A stretch of 64,000 nt of DNA from Rhodovulum visakhapatnamense (lineage in GTDB: Bacteria; Pseudomonadota; Alphaproteobacteria; Rhodobacterales; Rhodobacteraceae), in NCBI RefSeq assembly GCF_004365965.1, contig NZ_SOEB01000016.1, positions 33,611 through 97,610 on the forward strand. Reading direction: 5' to 3'. Position 1 is the stretch's first letter, and each line of letters begins with the position of its first letter. The position numbers and the translations under genes are program-made. Below the pieces are notes generated by a model, which searched no databases, had not been told where the DNA came from, and saw only the letters and a program-made list of their open reading frames with translations. Below are positions 42,037-51,700 of this stretch, piece after piece.

Positions 42037-42525
42037 ATGACCGAAGCTGCAGCGCCGTCCGAGCCGACCGCCCTGACCCGGCACATCGAGGAGCGCTACC
42101 ATGCCCGCCACAGGGAGCAGCTTCCGCAACTGGTGGCAATGGCGGAGCGTGTCGAGGACGTGCACTTCGGCGACGTGGGCGTGCCTGACGGACTGTCGGC
42201 CCTGCTGCACGAGATGCTCGGCGAATTGGAGGTACATATGAAGAAAGAGGAACTGATCCTGTTTCCCGCGATCCGCAAGGGCGGGATGCCCGGCATCGAG
42301 ACTCCGATCGCGGTGATGCGCGCCGATCATGCCGGGCATGACCGCGAGCTGGCCGAGATCCTCCGACTGACCGCAAACCTGACCTTGCCCGACGGGGCCT
42401 GCGGCACCTGGACCGGGCTTTACCGTGGACTGGATGAGTTCGCCCGTGACCTGACCGAGCACATGCGGCTGGAGAACGACGTGCTGTTCCCGCAGTTCGA
42501 GGCGGAGCGGCGCGCCGATGTCTGA
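42037..42525 (+). CDS. Hemerythrin-like Fe-S repair/NO-binding protein (Ric/DnrN type)
   Basis: A 162-aa hemerythrin domain. Metal-binding positions include RYHARHREQLPQL, LEVHMKKEELILFP, MRADHAGHDRELAEI and EHMRLENDVLFPQF, giving the H...HxxxE...H...HxxxD/E pattern. The N-terminal ScdA domain of full-length Ric/YtfE is missing. Ric proteins supply iron to repair Fe-S clusters damaged by NO. It overlaps the next gene by eight bases. Confidence 0.88.
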   Translation: MTEAAAPSEPTALTRHIEERYHARHREQLPQLVAMAERVEDVHFGDVGVPDGLSALLHEMLGELEVHMKKEELILFPAIRKGGMPGIETPIAVMRADHAGHDRELAEILRLTANLTLPDGACGTWTGLYRGLDEFARDLTEHMRLENDVLFPQFEAERRADV

Positions 42526-43201
42526 GCCGGGCCCATTCGCCTCGTCCCCCTGCATGGCTTGCGAGATCGCCCCGGACTACTTCGATCCGTTGGCTGTGGA
42601 CCAAGAGCAGGCGCGCGACGTCGCCCGCTGGCGCAAGGCCGAGCGCGCGCGATTGCTCGCAGACCGTCAGGCCCTGTCCGTGTCGCAGCGTCGTGCAGCG
42701 GCAGACATGATTGCCGCGCGTGTCGATACCCTCCTTGCTGAACGTTTCCCGAGCGTCGACGGGCTGACGCTCTCGGCTTGGTGGCCGATCAAGGCGGAAC
42801 TGAACTTGCGGCCCTGGCTGGAAAGCCTGCTCGCACGCGGCGCGCGCGTCACATTGCCCGTGGTCACAGCGCCCTCTGCACCACTGGCGTTCCGCCTATG
42901 GACGCCGGATTGCAGGATGGTGCAGGGCTTCTGGAAGATCCCGGTCCCGGCTGACGGGCCAGAGGTGGTGCCTGACCTGACCCTTGCCCCCTTGGTGGGC
43001 TGGGACCCGGCAGGGTTTCGGCTGGGCTACGGCGGGGGGTACTTTGACCGCACGCTCGCCGTGCTGTCGCCTCGACCGATGACAATCGGTATCGGTCTGC
43101 AATCTGCCCGGCTTGCCACCATCTTTCCCCAACCCCACGACATCGCACTGGACGTCATCCTGACCGAGGCCGGGGTCCAGTACGAACAGAAGGACGCATG
43201 A
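42518..43201 (+). CDS. 5-formyltetrahydrofolate cyclo-ligase family protein in NO operon
   Basis: A 227-aa protein. Residues 45-225 are a 5-FCL domain: RWRKAERARLLADRQALSVS, TLSAWWPIKAELNLRPW, APLVGWDPAGFRLGYGGGYF with the glycine-rich ATP loop. Residues 1-40 are an extra N-terminal segment with a CxxC (SSPCMACEIAPDYFDPL). It overlaps the hemerythrin gene by eight bases and nnrS by four, so it is translationally locked into the NO-response operon. A folate-repair role under NO stress is inference. Confidence 0.9.
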   Translation: MSEPGPFASSPCMACEIAPDYFDPLAVDQEQARDVARWRKAERARLLADRQALSVSQRRAAADMIAARVDTLLAERFPSVDGLTLSAWWPIKAELNLRPWLESLLARGARVTLPVVTAPSAPLAFRLWTPDCRMVQGFWKIPVPADGPEVVPDLTLAPLVGWDPAGFRLGYGGGYFDRTLAVLSPRPMTIGIGLQSARLATIFPQPHDIALDVILTEAGVQYEQKDA

Positions 43202-44406
43202 TGACCACCACTGCCGAACAGATGCGCGCCTGGACCGGCCCTGCGATCCTGACCTACGGGTTCCGGCCATTCTTCTTCGGGGCCGCGATCTGGGCTGCGC
43301 TGGCCATGACGCTATGGGTGCCGATGCTGTCGGGTCATCTGACGCTGCCCACTGCCTTTGACCCAGTCAGCTGGCACGCGCACGAATTCCTGTTTGGCTA
43401 CCTCGGCGCGGTGATCGCGGGGTTTCTCTTGACCGCTGTGCCAAACTGGACAGGCCGGTTGCCCATCGTGGGCTGGCCGCTTGGCGGGCTGTTCCTTCTG
43501 TGGCTGGCCGGGCGCGTGGCCGTTGCCATGTCGAGTAACCTGCCCACAGGATTGGCGGCGACGGTCGATCTGTCCTTTCCGCTGGTTCTGGCCGCGGCCA
43601 TTGGGCGTGAGATCGTGGCGGGCAAGAACTGGCGCAATCTGATCGTGCTGGCGATGCTGGCGGTCTTTGCCCTTGGCAACGGACTGTACCACTGGGAGGC
43701 GGCGCGGGGGGATTATGCCGCCCAAGGTTATGGCCTGCGTCTGGGGTTGGCGGCGGGTGTCATGATGATCGCGGTCATCGGTGGGCGGATTGTACCGTCG
43801 TTTACCCGCAACTGGCTGGTGCGGCGCGGGCCGGGAAAACTGCCCGCCGCGCCGATGCAGGGGTTCGACAAGGTGGCCCTGCTGGCTCTCTTGGCGGCGC
43901 TGCTCATGTGGATCGCGCTGCCGACGTCCTTGGTGACCGCCGTCTTGCTGGGGCTGGCAGGTGCTCTGCATGCTATCCGACTGGCGCGATGGGCGGGCAT
44001 CCGCACGGCGGCGGAGCCACTCGTCCTGGTGCTGCACGCTGGTTATGCTTTCCTGCCTCTGGGGGCCATCGCGCTCGCGGCCGAGATCCTAATGCCGGGT
44101 GTCTTCGGCATGGCCGCAGCGCAGCATCTCTGGATGGGCGGCGCTGTCGGGTTGATGACACTCGCGGTGATGACGCGTGCAACCCTAGGCCATACTGGGC
44201 AAGAGTTGCACGCAGGCCCCGGCACGGTGGCGATCTATCTGGCGCTGGTCACCGCTGTCCTGGCGCGCGTGGCCGCGGGGGTCTGGACCGATGAGGCGAT
44301 GGCGCTGCACAGCCTGGCCGGAGTGGCTTGGATAGGGGCCTTTGGCGGCTATGCCGTTCTGTACGGGCGGTTTCTGCTGCGCCTGCCGCCTGCGAAACGG
44401 ATCTGA
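43198..44406 (+). CDS. nnrS: NnrS family membrane protein
   Basis: A 402-aa, 12-helix NnrS protein. Typical stretches are TYGFRPFFFGAAIWAALAM, WHAHEFLFGYLGAVIAGFLL, TAVPNWTGRLP and AQHLWMGGAVGLMTLAVMTR, with histidines that bind heme and copper. NnrS lowers the toxicity of NO, in part by relieving iron-complex stress. Its ATG overlaps the 5-FCL stop. Confidence 0.95.
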   Translation: MMTTTAEQMRAWTGPAILTYGFRPFFFGAAIWAALAMTLWVPMLSGHLTLPTAFDPVSWHAHEFLFGYLGAVIAGFLLTAVPNWTGRLPIVGWPLGGLFLLWLAGRVAVAMSSNLPTGLAATVDLSFPLVLAAAIGREIVAGKNWRNLIVLAMLAVFALGNGLYHWEAARGDYAAQGYGLRLGLAAGVMMIAVIGGRIVPSFTRNWLVRRGPGKLPAAPMQGFDKVALLALLAALLMWIALPTSLVTAVLLGLAGALHAIRLARWAGIRTAAEPLVLVLHAGYAFLPLGAIALAAEILMPGVFGMAAAQHLWMGGAVGLMTLAVMTRATLGHTGQELHAGPGTVAIYLALVTAVLARVAAGVWTDEAMALHSLAGVAWIGAFGGYAVLYGRFLLRLPPAKRI

Positions 44407-44412
44407 CTGGGC

Positions 44413-45075
44413 ATGGGCTGGAACGAATTCGCCTTTGCCTTCGCGGCCTTCTTCCTGACCCACTCCATTCCGATCCGCCCGCCGTTGCGGCCCTGGGCGG
44501 TGGCAAGGCTGGGGCATGCAGGCTTTGGCATCGCCTATTCGGCTCTCTCACTTGCCGTGCTGGCCTGGTTGATCGCGGCAGCGGGTCGAGCGCCCTATGT
44601 GCCGCTTTGGGACTGGGCGCCGTGGCAGAACCATGTCGTGCTGGCCGTGATGCTGCCGGTCTGCGTGATCCTGTCGCTGGCAATTGCACGACCGAACCCC
44701 TTTTCCTTCGGCGGCGCGCAAAATGACCGGTTCGACCCGGCGCGCCCCGGAATCGTCCGCCTGACGCGGCATCCCCTGCTTCTGGCGCTCGGGATATGGT
44801 CGGCGGCGCATATCCTGCCAAACGGCGACTTGGCGCATGTGATACTGTTCGGCACCTTCGCCGGTTTCGCGATGCTTGGCGGCCGCCTTGTCGACCGGCG
44901 GCGACAGCGAGAGATGGGGCAGAGATGGCACGACCTGCGCGCAGCCCTATCGGAATGCCCCGCATCGCTATCCCTGACCGCCGACACCGTTTTGCGCTTG
45001 GCTGCCGGGCTCATGCTCTATGCGGGGTTGATCTGGCTGCATCCCCTGGTGATCGGAGTGGACCCTCTGGTCTGA
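44413..45075 (+). CDS. NnrU family membrane protein
   Basis: A 220-aa membrane protein with six or seven helices (AFAFAAFFLTHSIPIRPPLR, LSLAVLAWLIAAAGRAPY). The RLTRHPLLLALGIWSAAHIL segment, with an RHP motif, is typical of NnrU, a NO-regulated relative of isoprenylcysteine methyltransferase-fold proteins. Six bp after nnrS and convergent with the Crp/Fnr gene. Biochemical role unknown. Confidence 0.88.
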   Translation: MGWNEFAFAFAAFFLTHSIPIRPPLRPWAVARLGHAGFGIAYSALSLAVLAWLIAAAGRAPYVPLWDWAPWQNHVVLAVMLPVCVILSLAIARPNPFSFGGAQNDRFDPARPGIVRLTRHPLLLALGIWSAAHILPNGDLAHVILFGTFAGFAMLGGRLVDRRRQREMGQRWHDLRAALSECPASLSLTADTVLRLAAGLMLYAGLIWLHPLVIGVDPLV

Positions 45076-45079
45076 CGCC

Positions 45080-45778
45080 TCAGGTGGACCCGTCGTCGAT
45101 CAGCGGGTTCGGCTTGGCAAACCGCTCGAACTCTGCCTGGTTGGTGATTGTGATACGTGTTCCGTCCACCTCTAGCCCATAGGGCTGCAACCCCTTGAAG
45201 GCGCGGCTCAGGTTTTCGGCGGTCATCCCAAGCACTGAAGCGAGGCGGCGCTTCTCGAAATCAAGGTCGAACGATTCTGCCCCACCGGCGCGCCTCTGCT
45301 GGCGCAGCAAATAGTTCGCCAGCCGCTCCAACGATGTCCGCAGCTTCAGGTCTTTCTGCGCCTTGATGACCGAGCGGTAGCACTGCGCCAGTTCTGTCAC
45401 GATGGCGCGGGCAAAGTTGCCGTCAATGTCGAAAACGGCGCGCACATCCTGACTGGGGATCAGCGCGATCCGGCTCTTCTCCAATGTGCGGGCTGACATG
45501 AGGTAAGGCGCATCCTTGATCGTAGCGGCCAGGATGAAGGTCGAGATGGGCCGAACGGTCGCAAGGCTGGTCTCACGGTCATTCCAGGCCGAGAAGAGGT
45601 CAACCGAACCGGACAACACAACATGCAGGAAGTCGCTCGGGTTGCCTTCAGTGATCAGTTCGATCTGCGCCGGGAAGTTCTGGACATAAGCACCGCGCAT
45701 CAAGGCCGAGAAATTCTCGTCCGCCATCTGTGAAAACAGCGCGAGGTCGCGAATCTCCCTGAATGGTGAATCGGGCAT
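45080..45778 (-). CDS. Crp/Fnr family regulator (Dnr/NarR type)
   Basis: A 232-aa CRP-fold regulator with an N-terminal cyclic-nucleotide-like domain (LITEGNPSDFLHVVLSGSVD) and a C-terminal HTH (RLASVLGMTAENLSRAFKGL). It lacks the cysteine cluster of oxygen-sensing FNR, so it belongs with the NO-sensing Dnr/NNR or nitrate-linked NarR groups. The start at 45778 (MPDSPFREIRDLALF) fits family length. It is divergent from narK; two Fnr-type boxes lie in the shared gap, one over its own promoter. Confidence 0.9.
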   Translation of the reverse strand: MPDSPFREIRDLALFSQMADENFSALMRGAYVQNFPAQIELITEGNPSDFLHVVLSGSVDLFSAWNDRETSLATVRPISTFILAATIKDAPYLMSARTLEKSRIALIPSQDVRAVFDIDGNFARAIVTELAQCYRSVIKAQKDLKLRTSLERLANYLLRQQRRAGGAESFDLDFEKRRLASVLGMTAENLSRAFKGLQPYGLEVDGTRITITNQAEFERFAKPNPLIDDGST

Positions 45779-45821
45779 CCTGTCGTCCTTAGAAGTGCTT
45801 TGGCAGAGTCCAATCCCACGA

Positions 45822-45835
45822 TTGATAATTGTCAA
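45822..45835. promoter_or_regulatory. Fnr/Dnr box 1
   Basis: TTGAT-AATT-GTCAA, a good match to the TTGAT-N4-ATCAA/GTCAA consensus of the Crp/Fnr family, 44 bp upstream of the regulator start. Suits autoregulation. Confidence 0.75.
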
Positions 45836-45934
45836 GCCAACAATTGATCATCGCAGGAGGAGCCTTGACTGACCCTGCAAGCGAACCTGACATTTTTCAC
45901 TAAGCCATTTATTTCAATAATAAATCCGCAACAG

Positions 45935-45948
45935 ATGATCTAGATCAA
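45935..45948. promoter_or_regulatory. Fnr/Dnr box 2 (narK side)
   Basis: ATGAT-CTAG-ATCAA differs from the Fnr consensus at one base. It lies 80 bp upstream of the narK start, a normal class II activation distance from a nar promoter. Confidence 0.7.
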
Positions 45949-46027
45949 CCTCTTTGGCCTGCGTGGATCTCAGGACTGGCATCAACCCCACTGGGGAAAC
46001 TGCCTCCCTCTTGCAGGAGATCCCGCC

Positions 46028-48745
46028 ATGCAGACCGCAACGACAGCCTCACGCGCCGACCAGACCCGCGCCCTGACGCTGAGCACGATCGCCTTCACCG
46101 CCTGTTTCGCCGTCTGGACGATCTTTTCGATCATCGGCGTCGCCATCAAGGGCGAGCTGGGGCTGAACGATACGCAGTTTGGCCTCTTGGTCGCCACCCC
46201 GATCCTGACCGGTTCGTTGACACGCATCTTCCTTGGGGTCTGGACCGAGAAGTATGGCGGGCGGCTGGTGTTCTCGACGCAAATGCTGCTGGCGGCCTTG
46301 GCGACCTGGGCGCTGACCTTTGCCGACAGCTATCCGATGTATCTGTTGGCCGCATTGGGCGTTGGCCTAGCGGGCGGATCTTTCATCATCGGCGTCGCCT
46401 ATGTCAGCCGCTGGTATGATGCGGGCCATCAGGGCACCGCGCTTGGCATCTTTGGCGCGGGGAATATCGGGGCAGCGGTGACCAAGTTCGTCGCGCCCTT
46501 CGTGATGGTGGGCTTTGGCTGGCAAGGGGTAGCGAATGTCTGGGCCGCAGGCCTGGCACTGATGGCGGTGATCTTCTTTGTTTTCGCCAAGGACGATCCC
46601 TCGCTCGTTGAACGTCGCCGGACCGGGGCAAAGCCGCCGAGTTTCGCCCAGCAGTTCGCGCCCCTGAAGAACCTGCAGGTCTGGCGCTTCTCGCTCTACT
46701 ACTTCTTCGTCTTCGGCGCCTTCGTCGCGCTGGCGCTGTGGTTGCCGCACTACCTGATCGACGTCTACGGCGTCGATGTGCGCACAGCCGGCATGGCGGC
46801 CGCCTCGTTCAGCCTGTCGGCCAGCCTGTTCCGGGCCTATGGCGGACACCTTTCCGACAAGTTCGGTGCGCGGTCGGTCATGTACTGGACCTTCGGCTTT
46901 TCGATGCTGTTCCTGTTCATGCTGTCGTACCCGCCGACCGACTATGTCATCCAGGGCAAGGATGGCGTCATCGCCTTTTCAACCAGCATGGGGCTGTGGC
47001 CCTTCATCGCCACGCTCTTCGCGCTTGGCTTCTTCATGAGCCTCGGCAAGGCGGCGGTGTTCAAGCACATCCCGGTCTACTACCCCAACAACGTCGGCGC
47101 AGTCGGTGGCCTTGTCGGCATGATCGGCGGGCTTGGCGGGTTCGTCCTGCCCATCGCCTTTGGAGCCCTGCTGGACCTGACGGGCATCTATACCTCGTGC
47201 TTTGCGCTGCTGTTCGTGCTGGTCGGGATCGCGCTGACCTGGATGCACCTGTCGATCCGCGCCATGGAGCGCGCCGCGCATGGCGAGGTTCTGGACCGCC
47301 TGCCGCAGCTGCCTGAGATGCAGCCGATCCACCACCCCGAACGCACCGCCATACCGCGTGTGCTCGAGGATTGGCGGCCCGAGGATGCGACCTTCTGGGC
47401 CGACAAGGGCCGTGCCGTCGCACGCCGCAACCTATGGCTGTCGATCCCGGCGCTGCTTCTGGCCTTCTCGGTCTGGATGGTCTGGTCGATGGTCGTGGCG
47501 AAGCTTCCGCTGATCGGATTTGCCTTCACGCCGGAACAGCTGTTTTGGCTGGCCGCACTGCCTGCGCTTTCCGGGGCAACGCTGCGCATCTTCTACGGCT
47601 TCATGGTGCCGATCTTTGGTGGGCGGCTCTGGACGACGCTTTCCACCGCCTCGCTGCTGCTGCCCGCCATCGGCATCGGCTATGCCGTGCAGAACCCGGA
47701 AACCCCCTACTTCATCTTCCTGATTCTGGCGCTTCTTTGCGGGCTTGGCGGGGCCAACTTCGCCTCTTCGATGGCCAACATCGGCTACTTCTTCCCGAAG
47801 GCGGAAAAGGGCAATGCGCTCGCTCTGAACGCAGGCCTTGGCAACCTGGGCGTCAGCGTCATGCAGTTCCTGGTGCCGCTGGTCATCACCGCCGGTGTCT
47901 TTGGTGCCGTGGGCGGCGAGGGCGTGGCTCTGCAGGATGGCGGCACGCTGTGGCTGCAAAACGCAGGCTTTATCTGGGTGCCGTTCATCCTGGCCTCGAC
48001 CATCGCGGCGTGGTTGGGGATGAACGACATAGCCGATGCCAAGGCAAGTTTTGCCCAGCAATCAGTGATCTTTGGCCGCACGCAGAATTGGCTGATGTGC
48101 GTCCTCTACATCGGCACCTTCGGCAGCTTCATCGGCTATTCGGCAGGCTTCCCGCTGCTGTCCAAGATCGCTTTCCCGGATGTGAACGCGCTGCAATACG
48201 TCTTCCTCGGGCCGCTGGTCGGCGCGCTGAGCCGTGCCGGCACGGGCTGGGTTGCGGATCGGTTCGGCGGCGGCCGCGTCACCTTTTGGGTCTTCGCGGG
48301 GATGATCGCATCCGTTCTGGCCGTGATCTTCTCGCTGCAGGCCGGCAGTTTCCCTGGGTTCTTCGCAGGCTTCATCGCGCTGTTCTTCTTCACCGGGGTC
48401 GGCAATGCGTCCACCTTCCAGATGATCCCGGTCATCATGGGCAAGGAAGTGCCGCGCCTGATGCCGCAGCTGACCGGCGCCGACCGCGCCCGCCAGATCG
48501 CGATGGAGTCGAGCGGCATCGTCGCCTTCACCAGCGCCATCGGCGCCTATGGCGGCTTCTTCATCCCCAAGGCCTATGGCTCTTCCATCGCGATGACCGG
48601 CTCACCCGTCGGCGCACTGTGGCTGTTCCTAGCCTTCTACGTGATCTGCCTGGTCCTGACCTGGGTCGTCTACACCCGGCCCGGCGGACTTCTTCATGAG
48701 ATCGAGCGTGGTCGCGCTTTTGCCGCCCCCCACCCTGCCGAATAA
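46028..48745 (+). CDS. narK: Fused NarK1-NarK2 nitrate/nitrite transporter
   Basis: A 905-aa protein with two complete 12-helix MFS units. The first (to about residue 430) is NarK1-like, a proton-nitrate symporter; the second (from about 465) is NarK2-like, a nitrate/nitrite antiporter. Signatures include GIGGGSF-like GVGLAGGSFIIGVAYVSRWY in the first half and GGANFASSMANIGYFFPKAE in the second. This fusion is known from Paracoccus, where it feeds nitrate to the membrane-bound reductase and removes nitrite. It is 15 bp upstream of narG and downstream of an Fnr-type box. Confidence 0.96.
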   Translation: MQTATTASRADQTRALTLSTIAFTACFAVWTIFSIIGVAIKGELGLNDTQFGLLVATPILTGSLTRIFLGVWTEKYGGRLVFSTQMLLAALATWALTFADSYPMYLLAALGVGLAGGSFIIGVAYVSRWYDAGHQGTALGIFGAGNIGAAVTKFVAPFVMVGFGWQGVANVWAAGLALMAVIFFVFAKDDPSLVERRRTGAKPPSFAQQFAPLKNLQVWRFSLYYFFVFGAFVALALWLPHYLIDVYGVDVRTAGMAAASFSLSASLFRAYGGHLSDKFGARSVMYWTFGFSMLFLFMLSYPPTDYVIQGKDGVIAFSTSMGLWPFIATLFALGFFMSLGKAAVFKHIPVYYPNNVGAVGGLVGMIGGLGGFVLPIAFGALLDLTGIYTSCFALLFVLVGIALTWMHLSIRAMERAAHGEVLDRLPQLPEMQPIHHPERTAIPRVLEDWRPEDATFWADKGRAVARRNLWLSIPALLLAFSVWMVWSMVVAKLPLIGFAFTPEQLFWLAALPALSGATLRIFYGFMVPIFGGRLWTTLSTASLLLPAIGIGYAVQNPETPYFIFLILALLCGLGGANFASSMANIGYFFPKAEKGNALALNAGLGNLGVSVMQFLVPLVITAGVFGAVGGEGVALQDGGTLWLQNAGFIWVPFILASTIAAWLGMNDIADAKASFAQQSVIFGRTQNWLMCVLYIGTFGSFIGYSAGFPLLSKIAFPDVNALQYVFLGPLVGALSRAGTGWVADRFGGGRVTFWVFAGMIASVLAVIFSLQAGSFPGFFAGFIALFFFTGVGNASTFQMIPVIMGKEVPRLMPQLTGADRARQIAMESSGIVAFTSAIGAYGGFFIPKAYGSSIAMTGSPVGALWLFLAFYVICLVLTWVVYTRPGGLLHEIERGRAFAAPHPAE

Positions 48746-48760
48746 CGAAAGGACGCCAAG

Positions 48761-51700
48761 ATGAGCCACCTGCTCGACAGACTGAACTTCCTCCAGAAGA
48801 AGACGCTGGAAACCTTCTCGGACGGCTGGGGTGAAACCACGCGCGAGGATCGGGGGTGGGAGGACACCTATCGGAACCGCTGGCGGCACGACAAGATCGT
48901 GCGGTCAACCCACGGGGTGAACTGCACCGGATCGTGCAGCTGGAAGATCTACGTCAAGTCCGGCATCGTGACCTGGGAGACGCAGCAGACCGACTATCCG
49001 CGCACCCGGGCGGGCCTGCCGAACCACGAACCGCGCGGCTGTGCACGGGGGGCGTCCTACAGCTGGTATCTGTATTCCGCGAACCGTGTGAAGAACCCGC
49101 TGATCCGGGGCAGCCTGATGCGCGCATGGCGCAAGCTTCGGGCGACGATGACGCCCGTGGCTGCCTGGGCCGCGATCCAGAAAGATCCCGCCCTGCGCGC
49201 GAGCTATACCAAGACCCGCGGCAAGGGTGGTTTCGTCCGCGCCACCTGGGACGAGGCGACCGAGATCGTCGCCGCCGCCAACGCGCATACCGCAAAGGTC
49301 TGGGGACCGGACCGAGTGTTCGGCTTCTCGCCCATCCCCGCGATGTCGATGGTCAGCTATGCGGCGGGGTCACGCTACCTGTCGCTTCTGGGCGGCACCT
49401 GCATGTCTTTCTACGACTGGTACTGCGACCTGCCGCCCGCCTCGCCGCAAACCTGGGGCGAACAGACCGACGTGCCGGAATCGGCCGACTGGTACAACGC
49501 GGGCTTCCTGATGCTCTGGGGGTCGAACGTGCCGCAGACGCGCACGCCCGACGCGCACTTCTATACCGAGGTCCGCTATCGCGGCACCAAGTCCGCCGTG
49601 GTCAGCCCCGACTATTCCGAAGCCGCCAAGTTCGGTGACATCTGGCTGAACCCGCAGGCGGGCACCGATGCGGCGCTGGCGATGGCCATGGGCCATGTGA
49701 TCCTGCGTGAATTCCACCTCGACCGGCAGGCCGCGTATTTCGAGGATTACGCCCGCAAATACACCGACATGCCGATGCTGGTGGTGCTGGACGAACAGGA
49801 CGGCCGCCTTGTTCCAGGACGGATGCTGCGGGCCGAGGATTTCGACGACAAGCTGGGCGAGGCGAACAACCCCGACTGGAAGACCGTCGCCTTCGATGAA
49901 GCGTCGGGTCGCTTCGTTGCCCCCAACGGCTCCATCGGCTTCCGCTGGGGTGAGGAGGGCAAGTGGAATCTGGTCGAAGAAGCTGGCAATGCCGAGACGC
50001 GGTTGCGCCTGAGCCAGATCCTTGATGAACACCACGACAGCATCGTCGGTGTGGACTTTCCCTATTTCGGCGGTGCCGCGACGGGCGACTTTGTCAAATG
50101 CGACGCGCCGGAGGTGCTGGCCCGGAATATCCCCGCACGGAAAGTGAAGCTGGCCGATGGGCGTGAGGCGCTGGTTGCCACAGTCTTTGACCTTTTCTGC
50201 GCCAACTACGGGCTGGACCGGGGCTTGGGTGGCGACTGGGTGTCGAAGGATTTCGACGACGACATCCCCTACACCCCCGCCTGGGCGGAGAAGATCACGG
50301 GCGTCGCGCGCGAAAAGATCATCGCGGTGGCCCGTGAATTCGCGGGCAACGCAGAAAAGACCCGGGGCAAGTCCATGGTCATCCTCGGGGCCGGTCTGAA
50401 CCACTGGTACCACATGGACATGAACTATCGCGGCATCATCAACATGCTGGTGATGTGCGGCTGCATCGGGCAGGAAGGCGGCGGCTGGTCGCACTATGTG
50501 GGGCAGGAAAAACTGCGGCCCCAGACCGGCTGGGCGCCGCTGGCCTTCGCGCTCGACTGGAACCGCCCGCCGCGCCACATGAACTCGACCAGCGCCTGGT
50601 ACGCCCATACCGACCAGTGGCGATATGAGACGTTGCGCGCGGGTGAAATCCTGTCGCCCACGGCGCCCAAGGGCGACTGGGACATCAGCCTCATTGACTA
50701 CAACATCCGGGCGGAACGGATGGGCTGGCTGCCATCGGCCCCGCAGCTGAAGACCAACCCGCTGGAGGTGTCGAAGGCCGCCAAGGCAGCGGGCAAGGAC
50801 ATCAAGGAGTTCGTTGCCGCTGAACTGAAATCCGGCAATCTGGAAATGTCCTGCCAGGACCCGGATGCGCCGGAAAACTGGCCGCGCAACCTGTTTGTCT
50901 GGCGGTCCAACCTGCTGGGGTCTTCGGGCAAGGGGCATGAGTATTTCCTCAAGCACCTTCTGGGAACCGACCACGGCGTCATGGGCAAGGATCTGGGCGA
51001 GGAAGGCCATGCCAAGCCCGTGGAGGCCGTCTGGCATGACGAGGCACCGAAGGGCAAGCTGGACCTGCTGGTCTGCATCGACTTCCGCATGTCGACGACG
51101 GCGGTCTATTCCGACATCGTGCTGCCCACCGCGTCCTGGTATGAAAAGGACGACCTGAACACGTCCGACATGCACCCCTTCATCCATCCGCTGCAGGCGG
51201 CGGTGGACCCGGCCTATGAATCGAAGTCGGACTGGGAAATCTTCAAATCCATCGCGAAGAAGTTCAGCGAAGTGGCCCCTGAAGTGCTGGGGGTCGAAAC
51301 CGACATCGTTCAGCTGCCGCTCCTCCACGACACCGCCGCCGAACTGGCTCAGGCGCATGTGAAGGACTGGAAAAAGGGCGAATGCGACCTGATCCCCGGC
51401 AAGACCGCGCCGAACTACATCGCGGTCGAGCGGGACTATCCCAACCTCTACAAGAAGTTCACCTCGGTCGGTCCACTGCTGGAAAAGCTCGGCAACGGTG
51501 GCAAGGGGATCAACTGGGACACCAAGGTCGAGGTCGGCCATCTGCGCGACCTGAACGGGGTGGTGCAGGACGAGGGCGTGTCGAAGGGCCTTGCCAGACT
51601 GAACACCGCCATCGACGCGGCAGAAATGATCCTGATGCTGGCGCCTGAGACCAATGGTGAGGTCGCGGTCAAGGCCTGGGAGGAACTGGAGAAGCCCACA

